Notes: generated by a model from the sequence alone, not told the origin. DNA of 64,000 bases from Coffea arabica (GCF_036785885.1 NC_092316.1:51965001-52029000), one strand, 5' to 3'; shown: positions 23,761 through 36,780, counted from the first letter of the stretch. Made by a program: numbers and translations.

Positions 23761-24648
23761 TTGTCAGATACAAATGAACTTTTCAGAATAAAATGGGTAA
23801 TGCCTAGAGTAGTGAGGGCCTAAGATGGCTGGATTTTAATTTCTAGAAAAGAGGAGATAGGTGCGCATTTGACTTCTCTAGAAATGATAGTGCCATGGAT
23901 ACAGACAAAGGCTTTCATTAGAGCCAAAGTTACAATTTTAAGAATCAACAACGCAATTTTGTTTTTGATATTATTTGGGTCTAAAGAGTTTGCTCTTGTG
24001 TGTTCCAATTCTTGGAAGGATTTCGCTGGTCAACTAGACTGGGCTTTGAATACCTCTTAGGTGAGGATGTTGTAGTATAGTGTTTAAGTTGAATATGCAT
24101 AAGGAACTAAGTAGCGCATCATTTTCGATTTCTGAGATGTTTATGGCCTTTGTCTTGTCTAGATGAGTTAATTTGAATATATCTGTGGATTTGTTACAAT
24201 TTTGAGGTTTGTGGTCAAATAAATGGTTAAGAAATAAATTTTAATTAGAAACTCTGAAACTCAGGTTTTAGAAATTGCAGACATTTGCAAGAAAGCATAT
24301 TGCGCTTTGATTCAAGTGGAGGATGTTTTTGACCATTCCACAAGGTTTCTGGTTAAGAGTGCTCAGAACATACTAGGTTAGAAAGAAATTAGGTAGATTT
24401 GTAGAGTTTTGCCCTTTCATGCAAATATAGGATTCTAATTAGGGTATCAATTGGATATTCAAATGGAGAAAGAAGGAACAAAGTATATCTGCATGTTGTT
24501 AGATTCTAATTAGTGTAGGTGGGTTACTTAAGAGTTTAATTGTGGGTTGTTGAATATTTGGAATATTGCCAATTAATTTTATGATAAATGAGCTGTGTTC
24601 TGGTCAAACAAATGGTGAAAAGAAAAAAGGCATATAGAACAGAAAGTT

Positions 24649-24848
24649 AGGTTTAAGAAATCCCATGAATTGTAAGTCAGCAAGGTTCATTTGGAGCCTT
24701 TTTTAACCATTCTACAAGGCTTAAGGGAATGATTAACCAAACAATACTAGGTTTAAGAAATCCCAAGAATTGCAAGTCAGCAAGGTTCATTTGGAGTCTT
24801 TTTTAGCCATTCTACAAGGCTTAAGGCAATGATTAACCAAATAATACT
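24649..24848. repeat. Recent 100-bp tandem duplication inside the array
   Basis: TAGGTTTAAGAAATCCCA begins at 24649 and again at 24749, and the following 100 bases agree almost throughout. It is much more similar than neighbouring array units, so the array was still rearranging recently. Confidence 0.9.
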
Positions 24849-27800
24849 AGGTTTGTTTAGAGGTTTGTTGATGCTACACAAAGATTGGTTCCTTAGCAGG
24901 CAATTAGAGGACTTGTACACAAGGATGCATTGCATTTTGGATTCTATCTAATTTAGGTGAATTACTTGGGATTTATCTGTGGGTTTGTTTTCACAAATTT
25001 TGAGCATTGTTAATGATTTTATGGTAAATAAGTAGCACTGGGGTGAAGAAAACAGAGAAAGTTAAAATGGTATAGGGGATCTGAGACTCTACTTCTAGAA
25101 ATTTCAGAGATTTGGAAAAAACCATATTCCATCAAGGTCCATTTAGAGGTTGATTTTGACCATTCTTCAAGGTTTAAGGCAAAAGTAATTAGACATACTA
25201 GCCTTAGAAGTTAGGTGAATTGTGTAGACTTGTCCTTTGCAAGCATTTACAGGATTTTCATGCACTAATGTTGCACTTTAGCATTTGATTTGAGTATGGA
25301 AATGAACGACGGGCTGAAAATAGTATATGCATGTTTTCTTGGATGTTGATATTTTGTTGGACTAATTAATCTAGATGGGTTACTTGGAATCTGTTTGGGT
25401 TTATTAAAAATCTTCAATATTGTTAATGAATTTTATTTATGGTGATAAGTACTGTTCTGGAGAAAAGAAAATAGGTGAATTAGAAACTAAAATTTGGGTT
25501 TTAGAAATCCCAACAATTACAAGAAAGCATTTGGAGGAAGCTTCATTTGGAGGTTGTATTTTCATCATTATACAGGGCTTAAGGCAGAGAGTTACCAGTT
25601 TGTACTAGGTTTGCTGCTAAGGAAACGATTATGCTTAGAAATTAGCTGGCTTTGTACCGAGTTTGGTTCCTTTGCAGATGAGTTGCTTGGGATTTAAATT
25701 GAAAATCCAGATGGTAACACAAGGAACTAAGTATTGCATCTTCTTGATTCTATCTAATTTAGATGAGTTACTTGGGATTTATCTGTGGGCGCGTGACTAA
25801 TTTTTAAGTGTTGTCAATGATATTATGGTAAGTAATTTTGTGGTGGAATTAGTGGAGAAAATGATGATGGTATTCAAATCTGAGTCTCAGCTTCTAGAAA
25901 TTATAGAGATTTACAAGAAAGCATATTGTAACAAGGTCCATTAGAGGTTGGTTTTAGCGATTCTACAAGTTTTAAGCAAAGAGTACCGGTACATGGTAGG
26001 CTTAGTAAGAAGTTAGGTGAATTGTGTAGAACTTTGTCCTTTGCATGCAAATATTGGACTCTCATTTAACGACTTTGTACTTTAGCATTTGATTTGAATA
26101 TTCTAATGGACCACCAGTTGAAAAAAGTATATGCGCATCTCATTGGATTCGGGGATTTTGTTGGACTCTCTTTCTTTAATCTTGGTGAGTCACTTGGAAT
26201 GTCTTTGGGTTTGTTGAAAATCTGGAATATTGTCAATAGATTTCAGATAAGTACTGTACAGGAGAAAAAATTTTCAATTAGAAACTCAACCTTTGGTTTT
26301 CCAAATCCCAAGAATTGCAAGAAAAAGGTAAATTTTTTTTGGGGGGGGGGGGGTTTGCCCATACCATTTTATAAGGCTTAAGGCAATGATTAAATAGAAC
26401 ATAGTAAGTTTGGTTAGAAGTTTGCCAGCGTTGTTACAAGGATTAAGACAGTGATCAAATAGTACTTAGTGCAGAGTTTTCTCACCATTTTACAAGGATT
26501 AAGGCAATGATCAAATAGAACAGACAAAGTTTAGTTAGAAGTTTGCTTGTGTTGTGCAGAGTTTGGATCCTTTGCAGGCGATTAGAGGACTGATATACAA
26601 GGACATTGCACTTCAGGATTTATATTGAACGTCTAGATGGTGACTGAGGAACTATGTATTGCATCTTTAGGGATTCTATCCAAGTTTCTTGGGATATATA
26701 TGTGGGTTTGTTACAAGTTTTGAGTGTATTGGCAATGATTTTATGGTTGATAAGTAGTACAGTGGTGAAATAAATAGAGAAAATAATTATGGCATTTCGA
26801 ATAGAAATTTCAGAGATTACAAGAAAGCATATTGTACCAAGGTCCATTTAGGAGATTTTTTTTAACAAGGTTTTAGGCAAAGGGTAACCAGAACTTAGTA
26901 GGGTTAGTAAGAAGTTAGGTGAACCATGCAGAGTTTTGTCCTTGGTCAGCAAACATAGGACTCATATGCAATGATGTTAGCTTAAGCATTCGATTTGAGT
27001 ATTCATATAGGCGACATGTGAAACAAAGTGTATGGTGCATCTTGTTGGATTCCAAAATTTTGTTGGACTCTAAATGGTCTAGGTGAGTGACTTGGAATCT
27101 ATTTGAATTCATAAAAAATCTGGAATACTGTCAAGGAATTTTATGGTAGATGAGTAGTCTACTGGAGAAAAGAAAAATAGGTCAATTAGCAACTGAAAGT
27201 TAAAGGTTTAGAAATTTTAAAGAATCACAAGAAAGCATATTGCAGCACGGTTCATTTGGACGTTGTCTTTTTGCCATTCTACAAGGCTTAAGATAGTTTT
27301 TAGAACATACTGAGTTTGATTATAAGTTTGCTGGTGTTGTGTAGAGTTTGGTCCTTTTACAAGCAATTAGAGGACTTGCAGACAAGGAAACTGCACTTTA
27401 GGATTTAACTTGAATGTCCAGATGGTGACATGAGGAACTAGTATTGCATCTTTTTGGATTCTATGTAATTTAGGTGAGTTACTTGGTATTTATCTGTGGG
27501 TTTGTACAAATTTCGAGTATTGTCAATGACTTATTGTTGATAAGTAGTATTGTGCTGGAATTAACGGATAAAATAAAACTAGTATTTCAAATTTGGGACT
27601 CAGCTTCTATAAATGCTAGAGATTTACAATAGCAAGCTATTCCAAGGTGCATTTAGAGGTTGTTTTCAGTTTAAGGCAGTGAGCAAACCTCAACATACTA
27701 GGCTTGGTAAAAACTTAGGTGAATTGTGCAGAGTTTCATCCTTTGCTGGCATATATTGGACTCTCATGCATTGTTGTTGAAGTTTAGCATTTGATTTGAG

Positions 27801-28271
27801 CAGTCAAATGGGTGGAAGGTGGAATAAAGTATATGCACATCTTGTTGGACTCTAATTAATCGAAGTGAGTTACTTGGAATCTATTTGGGTTGTTAAAGAC
27901 TTGAAATATTGTTAAAAACATAGTAGTGTTCTGCAGGAAAGACGAAAAGGTCAATTTGAAACTGATATTTAGGTTCTAGATGTCCCAAGAATTAGAAAAA
28001 AGCGTATTGCAGCAAGGTTCTATTGTAGGTTGTTTTTTAACATTCTACGACCTTTATGGCAAAGTGTAACAAGAACATACTAACTTTACTAAGTTGGTAG
28101 ATTTATCTAGAGTTGAGTTCCTTTACGGCAAATATAGGGCTCTTATGTAAGGGCATTGCACTTTTAGGGTTTAACTTGAATATTCAGATGGTTTATATGT
28201 GCTTGTTGGATTCTGAGATTTAGTTGGATTCTATCTCATGACGGCGAATTACATCTATTTGGGTTGTTAAG

Positions 28272-28531
28272 TGAAAGAGAAGAAGCAAGAGAGGAAGATA
28301 TTTTGGGATAACATTCCTACACACACTTATGTGAGTAGTACAACTGACATATATATACAAGATTGAAATAATCTAGATCCTAAAATCAAGCTATCAAGAT
28401 CCTAAAATCAAGCTAGAATAATTAGCTATCTACTTCCTATAATTAAACTAGGATAATCAGACTAATAATCAGGCTATCTAATCCCTATAATTGATGTATA
28501 ATATATCACACATATCTAGATATATTCAACA
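28272..28531 (-). repeat. 3' LTR of the copia element
   Basis: 260 bp, TG…CA ends, adjacent to the purine tract. It differs from the other LTR by one A/G in GATAATCAGACTAATAATC. Confidence 0.97.
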
Positions 28532-28538
28532 CTCCCCC

Positions 28539-31500
28539 TCAAGCTGGAGCATACAAATCATATGCACCAAACTTGCCACATATATATTTTATACGAGGAC
28601 CTCTTAGGGACTTGGTAAGAAAATATGCAAGTTGATCACTTGAATTAACGAAACCCGTCTCAATAACTTTGGAGATCAATTTTTCTCTAACAAAATGACA
28701 ATCAACTTCAATGTGCTTAGTCCTCTCATGAAAGACTGGATTGGAGGCAATGTGGAGTGCAGCTTGATTATCACAAATCAACTTCATTGGGTCACTAGTC
28801 CCCAAATTCAACTCATTGAGCAATTGTTTAAGCCATATTAGCTCACATGTAGCCATAGCCATGGCTCGATACTCAGCCTCAGCACTGGATCTAGCAACCA
28901 CATCTTGTTTTTTACTTTTCCAAGATATTAAGTTGCCACCAACCAGAATACAATAACATGTGGTAGAACGACGATCAATAGGTGATCCTGCCCAATCTGC
29001 ATCAGTGTAACCAATTACTTGCATGTTTCCTTTATCAGTATACAACAATCCTTGGTCAGGTGCTCCTTTGATATATTTGAGAATGCGGAGAGCTGCATTC
29101 CAATGAATATCACACGGGGAATCTAAAAACTAATTGATCACTGAGACAGAAAAAGATATGTCAGGACGTGTTACTGTAAGATAGTTCAACCGTCCCACAA
29201 GCCTACGATACTTTCCAGGATCCTTAAGTGGCTCCCCCTGTCCTGGAAATAATTTAATATTGAGATCCATTGGAGTTTCGACAGGCTTAGCATTTGACAT
29301 GCCTGCCTCCTCCAAAATGTCCAATGCATATTTTCGTTGGCAAATAACAACACCTTCTTTGGATTGGGCAACTTCGATACCCAAGAAATAACGAAGCTTG
29401 CCCAAATCTTTCGTCTGGAAATGGCCAAAAAGGTGGTTCTTTAACTGAGCAATTCCATCATGATCCTGTCCAGTGATAATAATATCATCGACATAAACGA
29501 CAAGATAAATGCTACCTTTTGATGGAGAATGACGATAAAACACTGAATGATCAGCCTCACTACGGATCATGCCATATTTTTGGACAACATCACGAAAGCG
29601 TCCAAACCAGGCCCGAGGAGATTGTTTGAGACCATAGAGTGCACGTTTTAGTCGACAAACCATTCCACTAGACTTCCCCTGAATAACAAAATCAGGTGGT
29701 TGATCCATATAAACTTCCTCCTGCAATGTACCATGAAGGAATGCATTCTTGATGTCTAATTGGTGCAAAGGCCAATGATGAACAGCAGAAAGAGATAAGA
29801 TGAGACGAACAGAAGACATCTTGGCCATTGGAGAAAAGGTGTCAGTATAATCCAGACCAAAAATTTGAGTATAACCCTTAGCTACTAGACGAGCTTTAAG
29901 ACGATCAATTTGACCATCCGGACCAACTTTAACAGTATAAATCCAACGACAACCAACAGTTGATTTACCAGGTGGGAGTGGGACCGGCTCCCAAGTGGAA
30001 TTGGAGTGAAGAGCAGCCATTTCATCTATCATTGCCTGACACCACCCAGAGTGGGACATAGCCTCACCTATAGTTTTAGGAACAGACATGGACGACAAAG
30101 AGGACAAAAAGGCATAATAGGATGAAGACACGCGCTGATAATTGAGACAAGTATAGTTGGGACATTGATTGCGAGTAGAACGAATACCTTTGCGGACAGC
30201 AATGGGTGGGCTGGCTGGAGAGGAGATCGTGGTAGGTGACGAACTTGGAATAGTTCGTGAGGCATCAGGGACATCAGCAGATTCTCCAACACCATTATCT
30301 GGAACTGTAGTAGGACAATTCCTTACATTGCGTCTCTGGTAAGTGAGCAATGGTGGTGATGCGGGTGAAGGTAAGGACTCTTTAGGAGGCTGACTAATGT
30401 CAGTGTCATGAGTAAGAGGAATAAAATAAGTAGAAACAGGAATATCCTCTGTGATTGTAGAATGCTCAGACTTGTTAAGCTGAAAGAAAGGAGTAGACTC
30501 AAAGAACGTAACATCTGCAGAGATGATGTATCGTCTAAGATCAGGAGAAAAACATTTGTACCCTTTTTGTGTTCGAGAGTACCCCAAAAATACACATTTG
30601 ACAGCACGTGAAGACAACTTATCTTTTCCAGGAGTGAAATCATGTACAAAACATGTACAGCCAAATGTACGAGGGGAAATAGAAAATAGTGGAGTATTAG
30701 GATATACAAAAGAGTAAGGAACTTGATTCTTAAGGACAGATGAGGGCATGCGATTAATCAAATAACATGCAGTGAGAATGGCATCCCCCCAAAAACGTAA
30801 CGGAACATTTGCATGAAGAAGTAAAGTACGTGCTGTTTCAACCAAATGTCTATTTTTCCTTTCAGCAATCCCGTTTTGTTGTGAGGTGTGAGAACATGAT
30901 GATTGATGAATGATCCCTTTAGACTCCATAAAGGACTTGAAAGAGGTGGAGAAATACTCATGTGCATTATCACTACGTAAGATTTTTATGGAAACACCAA
31001 ATTGTGTTTGAATTTCAGAGACAAAACTTTGAAAAATAGAAAACACTTCAGATCTATTCTTCATAAGAAACACCCAAGTACAACGAGAATAATCATCAAT
31101 GAAAGTGACAAAATACTGAAAACCTAAAGTAGAAATAACACGACTCGGTCCCCAAATATCAGTATGGACCAAAGAAAATAGAGATTCAGCTCTACTATTA
31201 GCCCTTTTCGGAAAATGACTACGAGTGTGTTTTCCAAGCTGACATGATGCACACTCTAAGGAAGACATAGTAATAGATGGCACCATCTTTCGAAACTTAT
31301 TTAAACTTGGATGACCCAAACGACTATGGATTAGCAGAGGATCATCTACAGCAGAACAAGATACTGGTGTTGGTAAAGACAGATGGTAAAGTCCCTGAGA
31401 CTCACGCCCTGTGCCAATCGTCCGCCTCGTACCTCGATCCTGTAAAATTACAGATTCCTCATCAAATGTAACTAAGCAGTTAAGAGAACGACACAAATGA

Positions 31501-32735
31501 CGAACAGATACTAAACTAAAAGGACAATTGGGTATAAAAAGAACAGAATCGAGAGGCACAGAAGGTAGAGGGTTAGCCTTGCCAATCCCTTTAGCTTGGG
31601 TTTGTGAGCCATCAGCAAGAGTAATATTGGGTAGAGAAGTAGAACTGTGGAGTGAAGAGAAAAGTTGTGGATTACCAGAAATATGATCTGTGGCAGCAGA
31701 ATCTAAAACCCATGGGCCAAGAGATGGAGATTGAGAGACACATGCACTAACATTACTAGTGTGTACAACTGAGGCAGTAGGTGTGGAAAATTGTTTGGCT
31801 GTAAACCATTTCACAAAATCTTCATACTCGGGCTTGAGAGTTGGTTCTGAACTTGCGCAAGGTTCGGATTGAACAATATTCGCCACTTGTTGGGGAGGAC
31901 ATCCATGCAAGATCCAACACCGATCTTCTGTGTGGCCAACCTTTTTACAATAGTCACAGTAGGGTCGATTTTTGTTACCATTATAACCACCTCGACCACG
32001 GCCACGTCCACGACCTCCTCTTTGGCTGGATTGAGATGCCAAAGCTGATGAATCAACAACGATAGTCTCCGAAGATGATTTTGATTCATCCGGGAGCCGT
32101 AACAGCCGTGAAAAAGCTTGAGACAAAGTAGGAATTGTGGGGCTAGCAAGAATCTGATCACGAATGGTAGAATATTCTGCAAGTAATCCAAAGAGAGCCA
32201 AAAGCATAAAAAATGTACCTCGCTGAGAGAGTTGTTCCTGCTGAGTTGCAGCAGGGGGTAGCAACTCATTGAAATCGGAAAGGACCCCTTGAATTCTGCC
32301 TAAGTAAGAACTCATAGGCATATCAAGTTTTCGAGGTGCAATGAGACTCATCAAATTAGAACAAACGGCATAAACACGAGATATATCATTAGTGTATAAT
32401 GCTTTGGCCTGCTCCCAAACACTAAAGCAAGTCTTATGTGGACGGAAAATTTGCTTTAGTGAAGAATTAATGGTCTGCCAAAGCATGCTACACAATTGAG
32501 CATCGATTCGCTCCCACTTGGATGGATCAGTCATAGTATCATCAGGTTTAGTAGTAAGATGATCTTTATATCCTTGTCCCATAAACCATAGCTCAACGTC
32601 AGCAGCCCAAGTAGAGTAGTTACTGCCTTTTAGTTTTTCGGTAGTAATAATAGTACAACCAGTAATAGATGGATTGGCCATGAGAGGAGTTGTGGATTTA
32701 GATGTTGATGTTATAGATGTATCGGATGTAGACAT
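28539..32735 (-). pseudogene. copia gag-pol polyprotein gene with one in-frame stop
   Basis: Reading on the minus strand from ATG 32735-32733, the frame stays open for 1201 codons, meets a TAG at 29132-29130, then continues in the same frame for 196 codons to the natural TGA at 28541-28539. Order of domains: gag with a basic RGGRGRGRGRGG run and a zinc knuckle CDYCKKVGHTEDRC (about residue 260), protease (VLDSAATDHI), GAG-pre-integrase (HSRLGHPSL), integrase (HTDIWGP, FIDDYSR, SDNAHEY, QQNGIAERKNRH), reverse transcriptase (DIKNAFLHG, YGLKQSPRAW, VVYVDDIIITG) and RNase H (YTDADWAG, SSAEAEYRA). The stop falls between RT and RNase H, where copia proteins have Gln, so it looks like one C-to-T change. 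This is the copia order (integrase before RT). Confidence 0.96.
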
Positions 32736-32814
32736 AATGATATTGGGTTAAAGAAAATCACCGGGTAAAATCACCGGGTGGGATGATTAGAAAACGAATT
32801 TCTCTTTCTCACTT

Positions 32815-32826
32815 GCTCTGATACCA
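32815..32826 (-). other. Primer-binding site of the copia element
   Basis: On the minus strand TGGTATCAGAGC follows the 5' LTR directly; this is the usual initiator-methionine tRNA site of plant copia elements. Confidence 0.9.
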
Positions 32827-33086
32827 TGAAAGAGAAGAAGCAAGAGAGGAAGATATTTTGGGATAACATTCCTACACACACTTATGTGAGTAGTACAACT
32901 GACATATATATACAAGATTGAAATAATCTAGATCCTAAAATCAAGCTATCAAGATCCTAAAATCAAGCTAGAATAATTAGCTATCTACTTCCTATAATTA
33001 AACTAGGATAATCAGGCTAATAATCAGGCTATCTAATCCCTATAATTGATGTATAATATATCACACATATCTAGATATATTCAACA
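32827..33086 (-). repeat. 5' LTR of the copia element
   Basis: 260 bp, TG…CA ends, adjacent to the primer-binding site; practically identical with the left LTR. Confidence 0.97.
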
Positions 33087-34028
33087 TTAAGTATCTGGAA
33101 TATTGTCAGTCTATTTTACGGTTGATAAGTAGTGTTATCGAGAAAAGAAAAAAAGGTCTACTAGAAACTGGCTCTTAGTTTTTAAAATCCCAAGAATTAC
33201 CAGAAAGCATAAAACACCCAAGATTCATTTGGAGGTTGTTTGTTACCATTCTACAGGGTTTATCGCAATAAGTAACAAGAGCATACTAATTTTATTGAAA
33301 AGTCTGTTTGATTGTGCAAAGCTTAGTTCCTTTGATTGCAAATATAGGATCCTTATGTAAATGCATAGGATTTTAGGATTTAAATTGAATATTCAGATCA
33401 GGATACTAGGAATTATGTATTGCATCTTTTTGGATATTGAGATTATGTTGGATTGTGTGTAACGAAAATGAGTTATTTGGAATTTATTTGTGGGTTTGTT
33501 ATAATGTTGGACTATTGTCAATAGTTTTATGGTGGATAAGTAGTGCTCTGGTGAAACAAATGCAGAAAAGAAAGAAATGTTAATCAGAAATTGAAACTCA
33601 GGATCTAGACAATTTGAAGAGTTAAAAGAAAGCATATTGCACCCCATGGTTCATTTGGAAGTTGTTTTTTGGACCAGTCTACATGGTTTAAGGCAAAGAG
33701 TAATAAGAAATTAGTGAAACCGTGCAGAGTTTTGTTCCTTTGCAGGGAGAAATTTGACTGTTGTCTATGGAGGTTACAGTGGGGTTTAAATTGACTATTT
33801 AGATGGTGACAACAAGGAAGAAAAGTATTTTGCATCTTGTTGGATTTTGGTAGTGTATTATGGAATTAAAGTTAATCTAGGTGAGTAATCTGGAATTTAT
33901 TTGTGAGGGCTCGTTACGAATTTGGGAGATTGTTTAACAAAATTTTATGTGAAATAAGTGGTCTTCTGATGAAATAAATTGGTGATAAAAAGGGTGTCAT
34001 TAGAAACTGATGCTAAGGTTTTAGAAAC

Positions 34029-35795
34029 TCTTTTTTTTTTTTTTGTCAAAACGATAATGTATTATTAAAACTTGGTACTACAAAAGTTCTACAAATGTGG
34101 GCAACTGCCTATCAGATCATCTTGTGCCATCTGTTTGAGCCACTGGGGACAGCTAAGCTTCCACATTATATTCTTCACTAATGTTGACGCAAATTTTGCT
34201 ACATAATGACCTAGACAATTCCTTTTCCTACTAACAAACTTGAAATTGCAAACTGAAAACCAATCTACTAACTGAATGATGTCTTCCACTATAGTTGTCA
34301 CTGTGTGGTCCTCAATTCTTCTTTCTTTTATCATGTTGACCACATTTTTACAGTCAGATTGCAATTCAATTTTCGTCTATCCTGCATCTTTTGCCAGCTG
34401 AGCCTGTTTGATTGCTGCAGCTTCTTCCACTATTGCTCTTCCTTTCTTTAGTTCCTGTACTGCCCTCACTTCTACTAGTTCCCCTTTCCAGTTTCTTGCA
34501 ACTATCCCAAGTCCCGTTCTGATCTTCTTTGCAGAAACAGCAGCATCCTGTTAATTCTTATTGTATCACACTGGAGAGGAGTCCATCTTTGGTTCATCAT
34601 TTGTTGTCTTGGTTGGTCCTCCATTTTCTCCAGATTCCCCTTGTTTATCTCCGTGTATTCCATCCATTTTTTCTGAGCTCTCCTAATGGTTGAGTTGCTG
34701 TCCATTCTGTTGCCCTCGAACATGAATTTGTTTCTTGGTTTCCATATTTGCCAATGTATATTGACTGTGAGTTCCAAGTGTCCCTCTCTATTCTCCACTT
34801 TGCATGCATCTATAAGACATTCCCACAATCTATCTCCAAAAATTAAACCTCAGATCATTCAAGCCTTCCCACTGTAATGGTGCTAATTTCCATGTCTGTT
34901 GCGTATTGGTGCAAGAAAAGAACGTGTTCAAGAGTTTCTACTTCCTCTCCACAACATCTGCACATAGGATCACCCATTTTTGTTCTATGGAGTATGCATT
35001 TTTGAACCGGGAGTACTCTTGTAAGCGTTTCCAGAGAAAATGTTTATGCTTATGTTTAATGTTCAGGTTCCACAAACCTTTCCAAACTTTATCCTTCCTA
35101 GGTCCAGTACTAGCCTCCTCATGCTTTTCTTTTTCACACTGGAGTTTCTTCTTCCTCTGCTTAGCTAGAGCATACCCTGTTTTCACAGTATACACCCCAG
35201 ATTTGGAATGTCTCTAGTACATCCGGTCCTTTCTTTGGAAGCAACTGATATGAATTCTTTGTATTTGCTCTACATCTTCCTGACAGAAAGTTTTCTTCAG
35301 TAACTCCATATTCCACTTGCCACCTGATAAAAGTTGATCGACTGTTTTCACTCTACAAACTGTAGGTTTTCCATTCTAACTTTGCCCTCTTCTGTATTGG
35401 ATAGCCACTTATCATTCCATATATCCACTGCATTCCCGTCTCCAATCCTCTTCATTATTCCTTTGGCTAGCAATTCTCTTGCACTGGATATCCTTTTCCA
35501 TACCCAACAATCACTGTTCTTCACCTTGCTTTCAAAAAGGTTTCTATCTCTCAAATACCTGGCTCTGATTACTTTGCTCATCTGCAGGTTTGGTTGAATT
35601 AAAATCCTCCAACATTGTTTGGCCAGGAGAGCTTCATTAAAGTTTTCTAGGTCCCTGAACCCAAGTCCACCATTTCCTTTAGTTTCAGTGATCTTGTTCC
35701 AACTTACCCAGTGCATTCTTTGTCTGTATTCGCCATTTCCCCACCAAAAATTTGCAATTCTTTTACAGATCTCCTTGGAAGCTTGAAGCATGATG
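34029..35795 (-). mobile_element. 5'-truncated, decayed LINE (non-LTR retrotransposon)
   Basis: A run of about 16 T at 34029-34044 is the poly-A tail on the minus strand. Upstream in that strand are pieces of a plant L1-type ORF2: the RT C-terminal tail (IANFWWGNGEYRQRMHWVSW, GGLGFRDLENFNEALLAKQ, 35803-35348), the RT zinc-binding region (VWKGLWNLNIKHKHKHFLW, 35195-34938), IHWQIWKPRNKFMFEG (34828-34502), and an RNase H tail (QSDCKNVVNMIKERR, 34364-34089). The frame changes between pieces and stops separate them. The endonuclease and RT core are missing, so it is a dead 5'-truncated copy. No target duplication was found; the 5' junction falls in a word (ATGATGGTATT) that the array repeat itself contains. 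Confidence 0.9.
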
Positions 35796-36780
35796 GTATT
35801 CAAATCTCAGTCTCAACTTCTAGAAATTATAGAGATTTACAAGAAAGCATCATTAGAGGTTGCTTTTGGTGATTCTACAAGGTTTAAGCAAAGAGTACCA
35901 GTACATACAAGGTTTAGAAGTTAGGTGAATTGTGTAGAGATTTGTCCTTTGTGTGCAAATATTAGACTCTCATTTAATGACTTTGTACTGTAGCATTTGA
36001 TTTGAATATTGTAATGGGCCACCAATTGAACAAAGTATATACGCATCTCATTGGATTCAGAGATTTTGTTGGACTCTCGTTAATCATGTGAGTCACTTGG
36101 AATGCATCTGGGCTTGTTAAAAATCTGGAATATTGTCAATGGATTTTAGATAAGTACTGTACAGGAGGAAAAATGTCAATCACAAACTCAACCTTCAGTT
36201 TCTGAAAAAATGTTGATTTTGAGCAATGATTAAATAGAACATACTAAGTTTGGTTAGAAGTTTGCTAGCGGTGTGCAGAGTTTTCTTACCATTTTTCAAG
36301 GATTACCGCAATGATCAAATAGAACATACTACGTTTAGTTAGAAGTTTGCTAGTATTGTGCAGAGCTTGGATCCTTTGCAGGTGATTGGGGGACTCATAT
36401 ACAAGGACATTACACTTCAGGATGGTGACATGAGCAGCTAAGTATTGCATCTTTAGGGATTCTAAGTTACTTGGGATATATATGTGGGTTTGTTACAAGT
36501 TTGAGTACTGGCAATGGAGAAATAAATGGAGAAATTCCAGAGATTAAGAGAAAGCATATTGTACCAAGGTCCATTTAGGAAATTTATTTTACAAGGTTTA
36601 AGGCAAAGAGTAACCAGAACATAGTGGGCTTAGTAAGAAGTATTGACCTTATATGCAATGAGGTTTGCTTAAGCGTTTGATTTGAGTATTCGTGTCGGTG
36701 ACAAGTTGAACAAAGTATATGGGACATCTTATTGGATTCCAAAATTTTGTTTGACTCTAATTAGTGTAGGTGAGTGACTT

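Larger units (their letters stand above)
28272..33086 (-). mobile_element. Ty1/copia LTR retrotransposon, nearly intact, 4815 bp
   Basis: Two 260-bp LTRs (28272-28531 and 32827-33086), each starting TGAAAGAG and ending TTCAACA, differ at one position that I could find. The 5-bp target duplication TTAAG is at 28267-28271 and 33087-33091. Next to the right (5') LTR on the minus strand is the primer-binding site TGGTATCAGAGC (32826-32815), complementary to initiator-Met tRNA; next to the left (3') LTR is a purine tract (28540-28532). Between them is one gag-pol frame on the minus strand broken by a single stop. The near-identical LTRs mean a recent insertion, into the 0.4-kb repeat array. Confidence 0.97.
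24070..36780. repeat. Long array of diverged ~0.4-kb repeats with alternating subtypes
   Basis: The same ordered words recur about every 360-500 bases: TTTTAGAAATCCCAAGAATT or CTTCTAGAAATTTCAGAG, then ACAAGAAAGCATATTG, CAAGGTTCATTTGGAGGTTG, ACCATTCTACAAGG, TTTAAGGCAA, GTCCTTTGCA, AAATATAGGACTC, GCATTTGATTTGAGTATTC, TGTTGGATTCT, TTAGGTGAGTTACTTGG, TATTGTCAATGATTTTATGG, ATAAGTAGT. The GAAAGCAT-type landmark occurs near 24290, 25120, 25520, 25910, 26820, 27230, 33200, 33625, 35845 and 36550, with degenerate versions near 24660, 24760, 26310, 27615 and 27995. Two subtypes tend to alternate (AAATCCCAAGAATTnCAAG against AAATTTCAGAGATTnACAAG), implying a ~0.8-kb higher-order unit. No open frame persists. 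A copia element and a LINE interrupt it. The family is not one I recognise. Confidence 0.8.

Noticed and set aside
30068..32269. Several 60-150-codon frames overlapping the copia gag-pol gene in other frames
   Set aside because: Shadows of the long gag-pol frame.
24070..36780. Could the 0.4-kb array be a CRISPR-like or rDNA spacer array?
   Set aside because: Units are long, diverged and without spacers or rRNA sequence; the setting is a plant nuclear genome.
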